Notes: generated from the sequence alone by a model not told the origin. 64,000 nucleotides of DNA from Cricetomys ansorgei (GCA_026225945.1 JAMJFZ010001133.1:8514501-8578500); one strand, 5' to 3'. Shown: positions 21,233 to 33,196, numbered from the stretch's first letter. Numbers and translations are program-made.

Positions 21233-21900
21233 CTAGCTCTGGCGGACATCTTGAAGCAGTTTGTTGATCTCAGCTACCAGCTCGCTGGCATCCATGAGTT
21301 CGTGTTTCCCATCACTAAGGTGGTTGAGCACATTGTCAAAATCATCTTCCTCATAGTTTTCGGGGATCTCCTCCATGGCTGGCAGCCACTTGGAAGAAGG
21401 CTGCACGCTGGAATGAGTCCCCAGAGGGGTCCCAGAGCTGCTGGTGGGGTTCTGAAAATGTGTGCTGGCGGCCCAGGCCGCCACCCCTTGTGGGTAACCC
21501 CCAGTTTTGGCCAGCGCAGGACCCTTCCGACGTTCCAGGGAGTTGGACCGGTCTACTTCGCTGCATTCAGAGTAAGTATCCATGGATGCAGGGAGGAGGC
21601 GCTGGAACACACTGCTCATTTCCGATAGCAGAGACGATGTGCTGGAGTCCCCCGAGTCCTCATCGCTGGGGGAGTCCTTTCCAAAAGTGGAAAAGCTCTT
21701 TTTTTTCTCCCCAGATTCTGCAGGCTGGCTGTCATCCTCGAGGCCCTGGTGTGAGTGCTGTTGCTGAGGCTGTGCTGGGAATTCTTCTCCGGGGATGAAC
21801 ATGTTGCTTCTGTAGTCAGAGGATGGCGAGGGCAGCGGGGGCATCCAGCACTGGTCAGAGTGACCCAGGACCCTGCACTCCTCCGTGCATAGCCTCATTG
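21233..21900 (-). CDS. Pcdh18: Pcdh18 coding exon 4 (distal cytoplasmic tail and stop)
   Basis: This exon encodes residues 914-1135, from AMRLCTEE to DVRQS, and ends with TAG. The acceptor is CTCTCAG at 21901-21907. The segment carries a glutamine/histidine-rich patch, a lysine patch followed by FSTFGK (residues 983-988), serine clusters and an acidic stretch near the C terminus. An open frame continues 70 bp upstream into the intron, but the acceptor and the homologous protein order place the exon border at 21900. Confidence 0.96.
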
Positions 21901-24900
21901 CTGAGAGCAAACAAAGCAAGGAGGGTCTGTTATTGTACACAGCATTACTCAAAGCAATGAGAAATGTCATTTTATTCTCACAGTAGAAAGAGGTTTTGTA
22001 CTATTGCTATGATGCTAATCTGCTATTAGATGCTTTAGATAGATGGCACTTTTCATTTGCATGTTGGTTTTATGGACCAGATGTCAGGCTTGCTGTTGTA
22101 TTCCTCCATTTATTTAAGGGAAGGGAGTAATCAGTTTTAGTAGTCTAGTGTGAACATAAGAAATCAGATCATTATTTATACATGAGCATGGCCAAAAAGC
22201 TAAGGCTGGGGTGATCAAAGAAAAGATGAACATAAACTGTACAATGACAACAGCAAGAGATAGGCTTTAAGGTGAGATCTTTAGTTTTGAATAATACCTG
22301 GTAAACTCTCTGAAATATCTTTTATTAACTTTTTGATAATAAGGATTCTGGATCTGCTGTTTATTTAAATAGAGGCACTGAAAATATTACATCACCAGTA
22401 ATTGTGTCTATGGGTCTGTCTTACGAGTTTTGTACATTATTTACTGATCTCTTAGTTAAAATAGTATCACAAGACATTCTTAGTTGCTACCTTAGTTATC
22501 CTGAGTTACTCTGTTATAAAGTTTTTATTCCAAGCCTTGAAATACATTAATATTAAGTTACATGGAAAAGTCATCAAAAGCCAAAGAATACAAAAAGTAT
22601 ATTCTTTAATTCTTGAATATATTCCAGTTCCCTAGTGGAGTGAGAGTGACCACACTCATGGAAAACACTACAAATATGAAAAGCAGAAAAATAAAGACAG
22701 GAATCTCTACATCCTGTATATAGAAGATCTAAAATGTATGAGACTGAGATCTGTAATGATATGAAATATACTCCATAGGACAACCACTTATTAGAGAAAG
22801 CTTTTTTGTTTTTTGTTTCTCATTTAATTTTCTGCCAAAGGTCAGAATTCCAGAAAATGTAAAGTCATCCTCATATTTGAAAGAAATTGATGCTAGCCAT
22901 AGTAATATGTTTGGAGTTACTTTTGTAGATATAGCTGCTGAAAGATTTCCAGCTTTTTCCCTTCTGAAATCATGACAACCTCACTGCTTGCTAGGGAATG
23001 CAAGTCACCTACTATGTTCACCATGCCTTCTCCACAGGCTGGGAAAGGAAGGGCACAGAGCATGTGGTCACTATAGTCTCTTGAGGAAAAGTAAATAGAG
23101 GAGGGTAAACGAAGACCGCCTTTAACTGTGTGGAAGTCACTGTTCTTTGTCACTGACCTTCATGCTAATTCTGTTCTTTAGCTCCCTCTGAATGCCCCCA
23201 TGTTTTATGGAAAAGGTGAAAAACAATGAGGAACAAAGATGAGAACAAGAACTGTAAGAGAAGGGACTGGATTATAAGAATCTAGAAATTTAAGAACACA
23301 GGGGAGTGTAAGAAAACGCATGAGGAAACACAGGGGGAAGTGTAAGAAAATCAAGGCAGGGAACATTTGCCACTAGAGGATTGATGGGTCATTATACTGT
23401 GAAGAAAGATTAAAGTAAGCAAACCAGGGTGATTTAAATAAAAACACAGGTTTAAATGACCAAGCTTTACATATTATGCTACATGGAAGTATTTCTCAAC
23501 ACTTGCTTTAATCCATTCAGAGGGGAAAACAGCAAAGAGACTGAAAAAGCAGCTGGCATGCCTTAACAGCAGTACCTAGGTTTCCTCAGCAGAGAGCTAT
23601 CACTATGTTAGGTGATGGGGCGGGGGGAGCATTCCCTTTTTTTTCCCCTGGGTGATGCCCCCACCCCGACCCGTGCTTTGTCCTCTGCGTCTCTGAACAT
23701 GGAAATGAGACCTGTGTATAATGCCTGCCTCATCCTGATGGAAGGAAGGAAAACAGACTTAGCATTGTCCTGGCCTTCAACTCTTAGGCCAGGCTTAGGT
23801 TTGGGAAGGACTTCTTTGCTGCATGGCCTCATTTGACTTTAGTTTCCTTTAATGGGGTCAAAAATATTACCAGGGATTCTAAGGTTCTTGAATATATGCA
23901 AGTTTTCTCAAAACCTGAATGCAATGAACATGCAGTCAACAAGATAATATAACAGCATGAACCACGTGACTTACACAAACACCACAGGAATGATTGTTAA
24001 ACAGTAAATGACATTTATAGCATAATAGATACGGGAGAATCTAATTATGGAATAATTAATTGACTCAAGATATAAAGGAGAGCTGAGGAGATTTCCCAGT
24101 GGTTAGAGCACTTGCAGCACATGTATAGGACTGGAGTTAGGATCCTCAGAACCCACAGATGTGCCAGGAGGTTTTTATGGCCCATCTGTAACTCCATCCT
24201 TGGATAGTGGAGACAAGGCATCTCCAGAGCAAGATGGCTAGCTAGACTCCTCACATCCTGAAGCTCTGGGATTGATTGTAAGGTCCTGCCTCATTGAATA
24301 GGATGGAAGAGCTATTGAGGATGATTACAGACATTATGCATGGGTACCCACATAAAGGCACACACACTACACACATGTGCCCATATGCATGTACACATAC
24401 AAAGAGGATGAAAAGGGGAGAATGAGAGGAAAAGGGTAGCGAGAGGGGCAGAGGAGAGAATGTTCATCGTTATGGATGTTTTAATCTCACCCTCAATCCC
24501 CAAGATTCAACTACTTTACAGTGTATGTGTGGCTCAGTGCTGAACAAGTTTCATCCCATATGCAAAGATCAAGAGAAGCTGAGCAGAGGTCATCTTTTCT
24601 AGTATTCTTGGGACTATTTGAAAGCTCTGTTTCAGGTTGCAGATTTTACGGCAAATGGGACAGGGAGAAACACAGAAGCTCTTCTGTGCCAATACATGAC
24701 TGTGGATTTTATTAGTGTCCTGTACCTTACAAGTAGGATGAAAAGCAGTGCAGTAAGTCTAAGAGGTAGCTTCAATCAAGCCATTAGCTATAGAATGACT
24801 AGTGGGTTATTCTTGAAGATCCCATCAAAGACGGGCCATTTCAGTGCCTGGCTGACACAAGGACTGCAATCTAGTTCTGAGGCACATATAACAGATGATA

Positions 24901-27900
24901 TCACAGACACCCAAGTAAAGTGGCAAATGAGATGATGCTGAGGATATGGTAAGACAGGAAAAGGAGTGGAGGTGAATGCTGGAATTTCAAAAGACAGAGC
25001 AAAGTTGAAAGGAACAGGTGAGCAGCATTATGCAGACAAAGTGAAGAAAAGGCAGCTCTTTCATGTAGGAGGGGCAGTGTGCACAAAGGATTGCCGTGTT
25101 TTGGGGAGAGAAGCTTCTCTGCCTGTTGCAAAGGATTCAAAACTGGCAAAATTGAGAATAGGCTGAGAGTGCATTTCACTGAACTTTGAATACAAAGATA
25201 CAAGATGTGCTCAGAGTTGCTGAGCAACGTGAGTCAGGGATTGACTTTGAGCCGGGGGAAAAAAAAAAAAAGACGTGAAAAAAATGTTCTGAAAAGATTG
25301 TAAAAACTGTACTACAGTGGAAGGAACCCAGGGACCAGGAAATCAGAATATCCGTCGGTACAGTAAACCAGCCACAGGAGGAAGAACAGGAGCCAGTTAA
25401 CATACCTACCAGGAGAGCGGAGAGTACAATGAAAAATGAGGATTTGAAGTACTCACTGACGAAAGATGACAGAAAGTGGAAGGGACTAGGTACGGAAAAG
25501 TAGAACAAGACTGGGCAAGGAGCCTTTACAAACCATCTATGGACAGCAAGATACACTGGGACCATGGAGGCTTCGTACATGCATGCTCAGTGGTGTAGTT
25601 CAAAGTTTGAATGAGGAAAAAAGAAAATTAGCCTACAAACATGAGCCACCAACAACAACAAAAACCAAAAACAAAGACGTATGATTGTTTAGCTGCTAAA
25701 ACAAACAAACAAACAAAACCAAAACTACATTTGTGTGGGAATAAGAATGAATGACCAGAAATGACCTTGTTGGCAAGCTACACAGTGCAACACAATCTAT
25801 ATTTGTTCAAAAATCAATGCAGAAAAAACAGTTGGAACAAGACATTTAAGTACTAAAAATACACATACTTTAGAAAATTGTGCTGATCTCTGTTAATAAG
25901 ATTCAGATGTGGACCAACATTTTTCTCTACTCTGAGTATTTCCTGGGTAGATACTTTTGCAAACCACAAGTTTTACACACTAATGTGCCTGCAGAAGTTG
26001 CCAGAATGAATAGAATCTAGGATACTGACAAAGTGTCACCACTCTGATACCCATGATTAAAAAACAGTCATCTCTGCAGATGTTCGGTATGCACATTTCC
26101 ATCTGTGCTGACAAAACATGAGTATAAAGGCACTGACACCACCACTCACTGCTCATTTCCTGGTCCTCTGTAACTTGAAAATAGTTCAGCTCCAAATAGA
26201 AGCAGGAAGCAACTGAGGCAGGCATGTGTCTCCTATGATGTAATTAATTGGTTGGAAATACACACACATGTGCACACACACTCAAAGTCTATCATTTTGG
26301 ACAACTACGCGATATTGATGGACATAAAGACAATTAACAGACAAGACTCACTGTTCTCTAGAGTTTATCTTTGCCTACCTACAATTAACCTACATTTATT
26401 ACAATTATTATTAATCATTATTGAGTTCAATTACTAGATAATTCTCCTGCCATGAACTAATGGAAAGGTGATAACTTTGGAAATATAGGGAAGAGGGAAA
26501 AATTACTCTGCTTTTTTTTTTTCTTCCTAAAAAAAAACCACAGAGATGAGAAGCACTGCAAAGAGGCAGAGCACTGTTTTGATTTGTGTGGTGTTAAAGT
26601 TCCCAGAATTTTAGGTAATGAATGAGTGAATGAGTGAATGAATGCATAGTATATAAATAAAACACTAACAATTAACTATTCAAATTATATGATTTTGGAA
26701 TTGAAAAAGACATCAGATGCACTTTAGGTCCACAAATAGTAAGGTAATTTTTCTAGAACAGTCTATTTTTTATTCCCCATTTTATTGCCATGATAAATTA
26801 AAATTCCAATAAATGAACTCCATGCATTTCAAAGTACCTACTGCAGTATTGATATTATGCCCATGTATTTCTGTTTATGAAATAATCTAATCTGGGACAT
26901 TCTACTATTTTAGCCTAGGGCCCTGTCAGCATCATAATATCACAAAATCATAGAAATTCAACCTTCATTACATACTTATACATATGTATACTTACATATA
27001 TAATGAATTACATACTTCATCATGTAAACCAGAATAATAAAACTGATTTTCTCTGAGCATGGCATCTTGGGTCATATAGGCATGATTCTTTAGACAGAAC
27101 AGAGATTTGTCTTCAAATTGGTCTAAAGGTTCTATAAATTTAAAGTAATAGATTCCCTGGGTGACTGCAAATGTAGGCAGTCATGTGCCAGGTAGGCCTC
27201 AATGCAGCTAGACAATCTTCCCACACATTTTTCTAGCAAGTGATGAAGTATCTGTCCTCACCATAACGTAGCTAAATGAGCAGTATTTAGTGGCTGCAGA
27301 GAGGCTAGTAGGTATTCAAGATATAAAAGCAAATTAGCATCTATGGAGATGGCTCGGTGGGTGAGAGCACTCCTGTGCTAGGATCTGTGTTTGACTCTCC
27401 AGCACCCACACACCAGCCAGATATGGCTGCTGTGCCTGTAACCCTGGTATTAGTGGGCAGAGACAGGCATCCTGGAAATCTGATGGCCAACCAGGTAGCT
27501 GTATCCATGAGCTTCTGAATGAGATATCCTCTCTCAAGGCAACAAGGCAAAGAGGAGAGAGGAAGATATCCACTATCTTCTGCCTCCTACATGGACACAA
27601 ATGTGCACATATACACATACAATGGGGAAAGGGAAGAAGAGAAAGAGAGAGAAATATATATAGAGAGGGGGGTGGAGCACAAACAAGCTAGGCAATTCAT
27701 TTAAAAAGAAAGCACTTGTTACTTTATATAAGTCATAGACTAGTGATTAAGATTGTAGAAATTGGTTCAGATCTCACCATCTCATCCCCACCAGCACAGC
27801 CTGCCTGCCTAGGATAAATTATTCTAACCTTTATAAGCTTCCAGTTTTCAAATCTGAAAACACAAAACATATGTGAACACCAGGGCCACTACAATCATCA

Positions 27901-30900
27901 CTCCAATGAGCATAACATCAATGTTCTTAAAATGGTAAAAGCTTAGTCACTGAAATGTGTATAAAATCAACAACCATCACTGTAGCTAGCCCCAGTGTCA
28001 AAGTATGGAGCAAGACAAGGCAGATAAAAGTCTCCATATGAACCTGGACTGCTCAGGTCAGGCCCAGAGGAAACCCTGGGGCACAGCTGGCAAGGACTTC
28101 TGCTGCTGGTTAGCTACTGCTGCCATGATTCCTATAATCCATAAGAGCTAAATTACTATTTTCTAAATTTACTGTTTCTGGTAAAGTCCCTTGTATTTTC
28201 TATACTCCTTTATTAATCTTTATTTTAAAAAATATCTTAGACAGAAGTTAGATGGGAGTAGACAATTGCTCTTTTTCTGTATGTATTGTCAAATGTCAGT
28301 CATTTGATTGACAGTCAATGAATTTAGACTTGTAGATAGTCAGAGGAACACTTCTATGTTTCTGAGGATTGATTTCTCCCTACAGCCCTTAGCAACAGGG
28401 CTGCTACACTGATGTTCTCAGTATTTGCTCAGTTGCATCAGTTTATACTGCACAATTAGAAGCAAGAATCACTAAGGAAAAACTGGTTCAAAACTTAATA
28501 GAATCTCCTCCACCTGGCTGTGTGCTTTATAAATCCCCCTCTGAGTTTGTTTTCCTCCCCCATTGCTGTGCAGACTCAAAATGAAAGGTGGCATGAAATA
28601 TGCTCTGCTCACCACCTACAAAGGTACATTCCTTCTCCTATTTTTAGTGATTAAAGTATACCCTTTCCAGTGTATTTTAGTCTCTGATTTTGTGAGTTGG
28701 TTCCCATCACAGGAAATGCATTCTCAAAATTATAGTCCAGTTCACCACTGTTCACTAAACACGCTGTCTGAATACAGCCACCCAGTAATTTTCTAGAGTT
28801 GCTCGGGAGTGCCCTATAGCACTGCTGGGTAGGACAGAAAGAGGAGGGTAGTGGTTTGGTTTCCTTCGGTGCTCTCACCCCTTCCTTCTGCTATTAAACC
28901 CTCATATTTGTTCCTTCTTTACCAACTGCTTATTGTGGATTTTGAAAAGAAAATTTTGTAGTGCCTCACACTTGGTCACTGCTTATAATGTACATATTAC
29001 ACCTACTGCAAAGGATAAAGACAGCAGGAATAGAAGCATGGGGAAGCTGCTCATCACCCTGGTATTGTGGTAGCTGTGAAAATAAAATTTAGCTACCATT
29101 TCTCTCTTACCTGCTGGAATTCTTCCATCTGTGAGAAAGAGGTCACTGAATCCTTCCCCCAGCAGCCTATCTATCGGAGAATCTCTCCCCAAATCATAAT
29201 CACTGTCTCCTGCTTCACTGTCTCCACGACCACTGTCTTTCAAGCTAAATTTATCCATGTCTTGAAGGGCATATCTAGAAAGATCAGTGAAAGAAAAATA
29301 CAATTTTATTCTTCAGCATTTAAGTTACTTGAGTCTTAAAGGCTAACACAAGGAGAATCCATACCTATAGCTCCTGGAATATTTGTTTCCTCGAAAACTT
29401 GGCCTTGGCTGATATTGCCCCTGATGAAGCATGGAGAGAAGCTGGGAGACCTGCTGGAAACCAAAGAGACAGAACTGATTTCTGACAACAAGCCCTCAAA
29501 CATGCACGTGCACTAAGCCAGGACACGGAGAAGCTTGTTATTACATATTAAGCTCACAATTTCTGCATGTCAGTGATTTACATATGCTAGACCATGCAGA
29601 AGGCACAGCCAGCCACCAAACAGAGCTAAAATATATTGCAGGGAGATCTGAATAATCTCAAAACACAACTGAGTTTTTCATTCTTGAAAGACTTCCTTTT
29701 AAGTAACTGCCTTCCTTTACAGTTCAGATAAAATGGTCAGATGCTAAAAAAACATCCTCAGAAAATCCAGTAAAATACACTGTTAACCCAGCTAGTAAAA
29801 ACAATGCCAGAAAACTGCAAAGTTTTACAAAGACAGCATTCATTGGAATGAGATTCTGTAGGCCCAGGATGCTGATTTTTCAGGAAAGATCTTAAAATTG
29901 AAAATAAGTGGGTCCATTTAGTTTCCCAGCATCTTATTCTGAGAAGTGAAGGGACTCTGATTAGATAGTCCCATATGAGCTTCATATTTATTCTCTATAT
30001 TACACATATTACATGCAAGTGAATTATTTATAAAGAAAAAAAAAATAGAAGAGTATGCCAGAGTGTATACTTGAAATAGGTACACACTGTGACTTGGGTC
30101 TATTGGGATTATGCATTGTCACTTATCAATGACAGCTTTAAAGGGATGATTACTGATCAGCCTCTGAGTACTAACTAGCTGGCTTTACCAGGCCATGTAG
30201 TTTATGATCTTACCTCAACAGCAGGAGTGGCATGGGTGAGTTCTAACGAGAAATTCTCTGGCACGTGGTTTGATGAGATGGTCACCAAACTATTGAGTGA
30301 TTGGTGACTGTTGTGACTCTGGCGGCTGCCCATTTGCCCCCTTTCCAAGGTTGGAGATGAAGATGGAGAAGATCTATGATGAGATCTTATGGGCAGAGTA
30401 CCATTGATGGTGGGCACCAGGGTAATGTCTCCTTTGTGAATCTGTCTAGAAGGCCTTTTGGGGTGATGCTGGTAAGTGGATTCTGCCACCCTGCAGTTGT
30501 AGGATCTGGTGTCTTTCTTTTCTCGATTACACCTCGTTGCAAAGAGTACCATAATAATCAACAGCACAGCACAAATTGCTCCTAAGGAAATAATTATGAT
30601 CATAGACACATCCAAGGATGTATGGCTGACAGAGGTCATGGCTGTGCTTGTTACAGATTCTGCATAGTCGAAGACCATGCACTTCAGGAGGACTTTGGTG
30701 TGCAGAGGAGGATTGCCTTTGTCCTGGATGGTAACTGAGAGTGTCCATTCAGTGGAGGGAACAGATTCCATGCTAACATTGGTATGGATGTCACATGACC
30801 TTGGATCCATGATGAAGATGTTATCCTCATTTCCAGCTACTATGGAGCAGCTGAGTTCAGCATTTGCACCAGAGTCTCTGTCAATCGCCCTTATTCTTGT

Positions 30901-32700
30901 GACATGAAAGCCACTTTCTGCTCCTTTGGGGATGGAGAGTTCGGCAGTATTATTATGCATCACAGGCCCTACAACCACAGGGACATTATCATTCTCATCG
31001 ATGATGGTCAGAACAACTGTGGTGTTGCTTTGAAGTTGCTTCGGACTCCCTCCATCTCTTGCTTCTACCACAAAAGTGATTTGACTCACTTCTTCATGAT
31101 CAAAAATCCTGAGGGCATAGATGGCGCCATTAGATGGGTCAATGGTTACATAGGTAGTAATGGAACTTCCCAAGACAAAACTCTCCAAAATGGTGTATGT
31201 CACATGTCCATTTTCACCAAGATCTGGATCTGTGGCTGTAACTGTAGTGATATACGCCCCTGGTGAGTTATTCTCTGAGATGACAAATTCATATCGGCTC
31301 CTCTGGAAGCGAGGTGGATTGTCATTTATGTCATTGATTTGAACAGTAAAATGTTTTACTGAAGAGAGGCTTGGTGTCCCCTTGTCCTCGGCAATCACAG
31401 TCAAACTATACTCAGATCTCTTTTCTCTATCCAGGGTGGCATTGGTCAAGATTAAGTAATTGTTTTCATATGTCTTCTGAAGTTTAAAATGTCCATGCCC
31501 ATGAAGCTTACAAATGATCTCCCCATTCAGCCCAGAGTCCTTGTCTTGTACCCTGACAATGGCCACAAACGTATCAATTGGATCCCCTTCAAAAATATAG
31601 GATATTTCTTCTTTTCCAGGGGACATGAGGTTTATGCTAATTTCAGGTTTGTTGTCATTGACATCCACAACCTTAATTATAATTTTGCAATGAGCAGGAA
31701 TGGAATTGGGACCCAAATCTTGGGCTTGAACATCAATCTCATAGGACTTGGTGATTTCATAATCCACTGGCTTGAAAAGAGTCAAATGTCCTTTTTCTGA
31801 GTCGATCTTAAAGGTCTCTATAATTTTGGGAGACACATGACTGCTGAAAGAATACACAATTTTCCCATTAGCGCCCTCATCTGGATCGGTGGCATTTAGA
31901 TCGAGGAGCAAGGTTCCAACTGGGGAGTTTTCTAAGAGTTGTATTGTGTAAGAAGGCTGCTCGAAGGCAGGGCTGTTGTCGTTGGAATCCGAAATGCTTA
32001 TTTTCAGGACGGAGGAGCCGGTCCTCTGAGGGACTCCCATGTCGGAGGCCGTGAGCTGAAGCTCATAGCTCGCCTGCAGCTCGCGATCCAACTCTCTCAC
32101 CACTATGAGTTCGGCGTACTTGGCCCCGTCTGTCCTGGTCCGTACTTCAATATTGAAAAAATCATTGGCAGAGAGCGAGTAGGTGTGGAGGGAATTTTCT
32201 CCAACATCTGGATCGAACGCACTGTCCAACGGGATGCGAGTCCCAACTGCCGCGCTCTCTGATATCTCAATGGGAATGACGGGTCTTGAGAATTGAGGGG
32301 AATTGTCATTGATGTCCAACACGTCCACCTCAATATGGAACAGCTGCAAATGCTCGGTCGGCAGAGTGAGCACATCAAACTCTATCGAACAGTTCAAGTT
32401 TTTTTGGCACAGTTGCTCGCGATCGATTTTAGCCCCTATACTGATTTCTCCGGTATTCTCATTTACGACCAGGAGAGGAGAATTCCCCCTCGGCATGGCT
32501 CGAAACCGAACGGCCGAAGGGTTCGGTAGCTTCAATAAAACATCAGCCACATCTTCTGATAGTCTAGCAATTACCGATCCGACCCTCTGCTCCTCGTAAA
32601 TCCTGTATTTCAGATTCTTACCCAGGACATCGAGGCTGAAAAACCCCATCAGAAGTGCAAGTGCGAATCTAAAGTGCATTTTAGTATTCATCTGGTGCAT
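21233..32700 (-). CDS. Pcdh18: Protocadherin-18, complete coding sequence in four exons
   Basis: Joining 32700-30214, 29453-29365, 29274-29111 and 21900-21233 on the minus strand gives 3408 nt, that is 1135 residues plus TAG. I recognise the sequence as protocadherin-18, a delta-2 protocadherin that mediates calcium-dependent homophilic adhesion at the plasma membrane, mainly in developing brain; its tail has been reported to bind the adaptor Dab1. Visible order: signal peptide about 8-27; six cadherin repeats separated by calcium-binding linkers DINDN 129-133, DSNDN 238-242, DVNDN 346-350, DINDN 457-461 and DENDN 568-572; a membrane helix about 699-721 followed by basic RCNREKK; and a serine-rich tail of about 415 residues. 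Length matches my recollection of the family member (about 1135). Every junction has GT/AG borders and keeps frame, and no disabling change is visible. The single large first exon holding the whole ectodomain and membrane segment is typical of protocadherins. Confidence 0.97.
24075..24410 (+). mobile_element. B2/B3-type SINE in Pcdh18 intron 3
   Basis: A CAGTGGTTAGAGCACTTGCAGCACATG head, CCCATCTGTAACTCCATCCTTGG, AAGATGGCTAGCTAGACTCC and an AC-rich tail mark a long B3-like rodent SINE. It is antisense to the gene. Confidence 0.65.
27340..27620 (+). mobile_element. B2/B3-type SINE in Pcdh18 intron 3
   Basis: GAGATGGCTCGGTGGGTGAGAGCACTCC is a clear tRNA-derived head. CACCCACACACCAGCCAGATATGGCTG and an ATACACATACAATGG tail follow. 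A purine-rich GA tract lies at 27625-27670. Confidence 0.65.
27735..27865 (+). mobile_element. MIR-like ancient SINE in intron 3
   Basis: TAGTGATTAAGATTGTAGAAATTGG, GTTCAGATCTC, then TTATTCTAACCTTTATAAGCTTCCAGTTTTCAAATCTGAAAA follow the MIR pattern, but divergence is high. Confidence 0.5.
29111..29274 (-). CDS. Pcdh18: Pcdh18 coding exon 3
   Basis: This 164-nt exon encodes the acidic and serine-rich tail segment beginning YALQDMDKF and ending DGRIPA. The acceptor is TTTCTAG and the donor is GTAAGA. It lies only 90 bp from exon 2. The first base completes an Arg codon split with exon 2, and the last base starts an Ala codon completed in exon 4. Confidence 0.95.
29275..29364 (-). other. Pcdh18: Pcdh18 intron 2, only 90 bp
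   Basis: This very short intron runs from a GTATGG donor to a pyrimidine-rich TTTCTAG acceptor. Its small size explains why readthrough of exons 2 and 3 looks partly open. Confidence 0.9.
29365..29453 (-). CDS. Pcdh18: Pcdh18 coding exon 2
   Basis: This 89-nt exon encodes about 30 tail residues starting QVSQLLSML. It follows a TTTCCAG acceptor and ends at a GTATGG donor in phase 2. It is too short to appear as an independent ORF and was found by following the known protein order from exon 1 to exon 3. Confidence 0.93.
29454..30213 (-). other. Pcdh18: Pcdh18 intron 1
   Basis: This 760-bp intron separates exon 1 from exon 2. It holds no repeat that I recognise. On the transcribed strand an AATAAA hexamer sits at 29987-29992, about 220 nt past the exon 1 donor. 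Confidence 0.9.
30214..32700 (-). CDS. Pcdh18: Pcdh18 coding exon 1 (ectodomain, membrane helix, proximal tail)
   Basis: This exon encodes residues 1-829 with no interruption and ends after a GAG codon at a GTAAGA donor (phase 0). The annotated start is the first of three in-frame ATGs (codons 1, 4 and 8). The first two lack a purine at -3, while the third has A at -3 and directly precedes the hydrophobic signal core. I kept the first because the family protein begins the same way. If the donor is not used, the frame adds only Val-Arg-Ser and then stops at 30202. Confidence 0.97.
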
Positions 32701-32733
32701 CGGTCAGTTCCTAGATTCCCTTCCCAGGGCGAG

Positions 32734-32793
32734 TTAGAGCAGCCCAGCAATCCTCTCAACTCCCTCCCGGCCACTCAGAGCTCTGAGCCACAT
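32734..32793 (-). other. Upstream ORF of 19 codons in the Pcdh18 leader
   Basis: An ATG at 32791-32793 opens a 19-codon frame that ends at TAA at 32734, 33 nt before the main start. The -3 base is C and the +4 base is T, so the initiation context is weak. Confidence 0.55.
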
Positions 32794-32824
32794 CGGGTCT
32801 CTGCGACTTGATAGCGACTCTTAA

Positions 32825-32863
32825 TCACACAGCAATTAACAGCTCGCTAACTTCAGTTTTCAT
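32825..32863 (-). other. Upstream ORF of 12 codons in the Pcdh18 leader
   Basis: An ATG at 32861-32863 begins a 12-codon frame closed by TGA at 32825. Its context is weak (T at -3). It would be in the mRNA under either candidate promoter. Confidence 0.5.
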
Positions 32864-33186
32864 ACACACCGTGTGGCGACTTCCAGACAGGAGCGAGAAG
32901 TCCCCTCCTGGTGGGGGAGCCCTTCGGTCCCCCCTCCAGACTGGGCGCAGCGTGTCACTTCGGCGTGGCTTCCCGAATGGACTTCGTTCCCATCTATTGC
33001 AGGGTTCTGGCGGAGTCTGCAATGTGTCTTTCCCGGGCGATTCTTGATTTTTTTTTTTCTTTCCCTTTCTCTCTGCTCGGCTGCAGACTAAACACCCGTG
33101 ATTGCTGACTCCAGTCTGAAAATCTCTACAACTTCACTTCAACTCAGACAAAGCTCTTTGCCTGGCGTGTGTTGAATCGCTTCCAG

Positions 33187-33196
33187 CCAATCAGCG
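33187..33196 (+). promoter_or_regulatory. CCAAT box (NF-Y type), candidate Pcdh18 promoter element
   Basis: CCAATCAGCG matches the NF-Y consensus well. It lies about 490 bp upstream of the start codon, at a position suiting a TATA-less start around 33100. Confidence 0.5.

Larger units (their letters stand above)
21901..29110 (-). other. Pcdh18: Pcdh18 intron 3, about 7.2 kb
   Basis: This is the largest intron of the coding part. Besides two B2/B3-type SINEs and one MIR-like SINE (listed separately), I see only AT-rich unique-looking sequence, short homopolymers and a small direct duplication near 23296-23350. No LTR or LINE-1 insertion was recognised. Confidence 0.9.

Noticed and set aside
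21251..21798. Open frames on the plus strand over Pcdh18 exon 4
   Set aside because: They are antisense shadows of the last coding exon and of its skewed codon composition; one starts with TTG only.
25176..25580. 134-codon minus-strand frame in intron 3
   Set aside because: It has no recognisable similarity, no signal of selection visible by eye, and it runs through a poly-A tract; chance is the simplest explanation.
32825..33022. 65-codon minus-strand frame in the Pcdh18 leader
   Set aside because: It depends on a TTG start. Only the inner ATG at 32861-32863 is a credible start, which I list as a short uORF.
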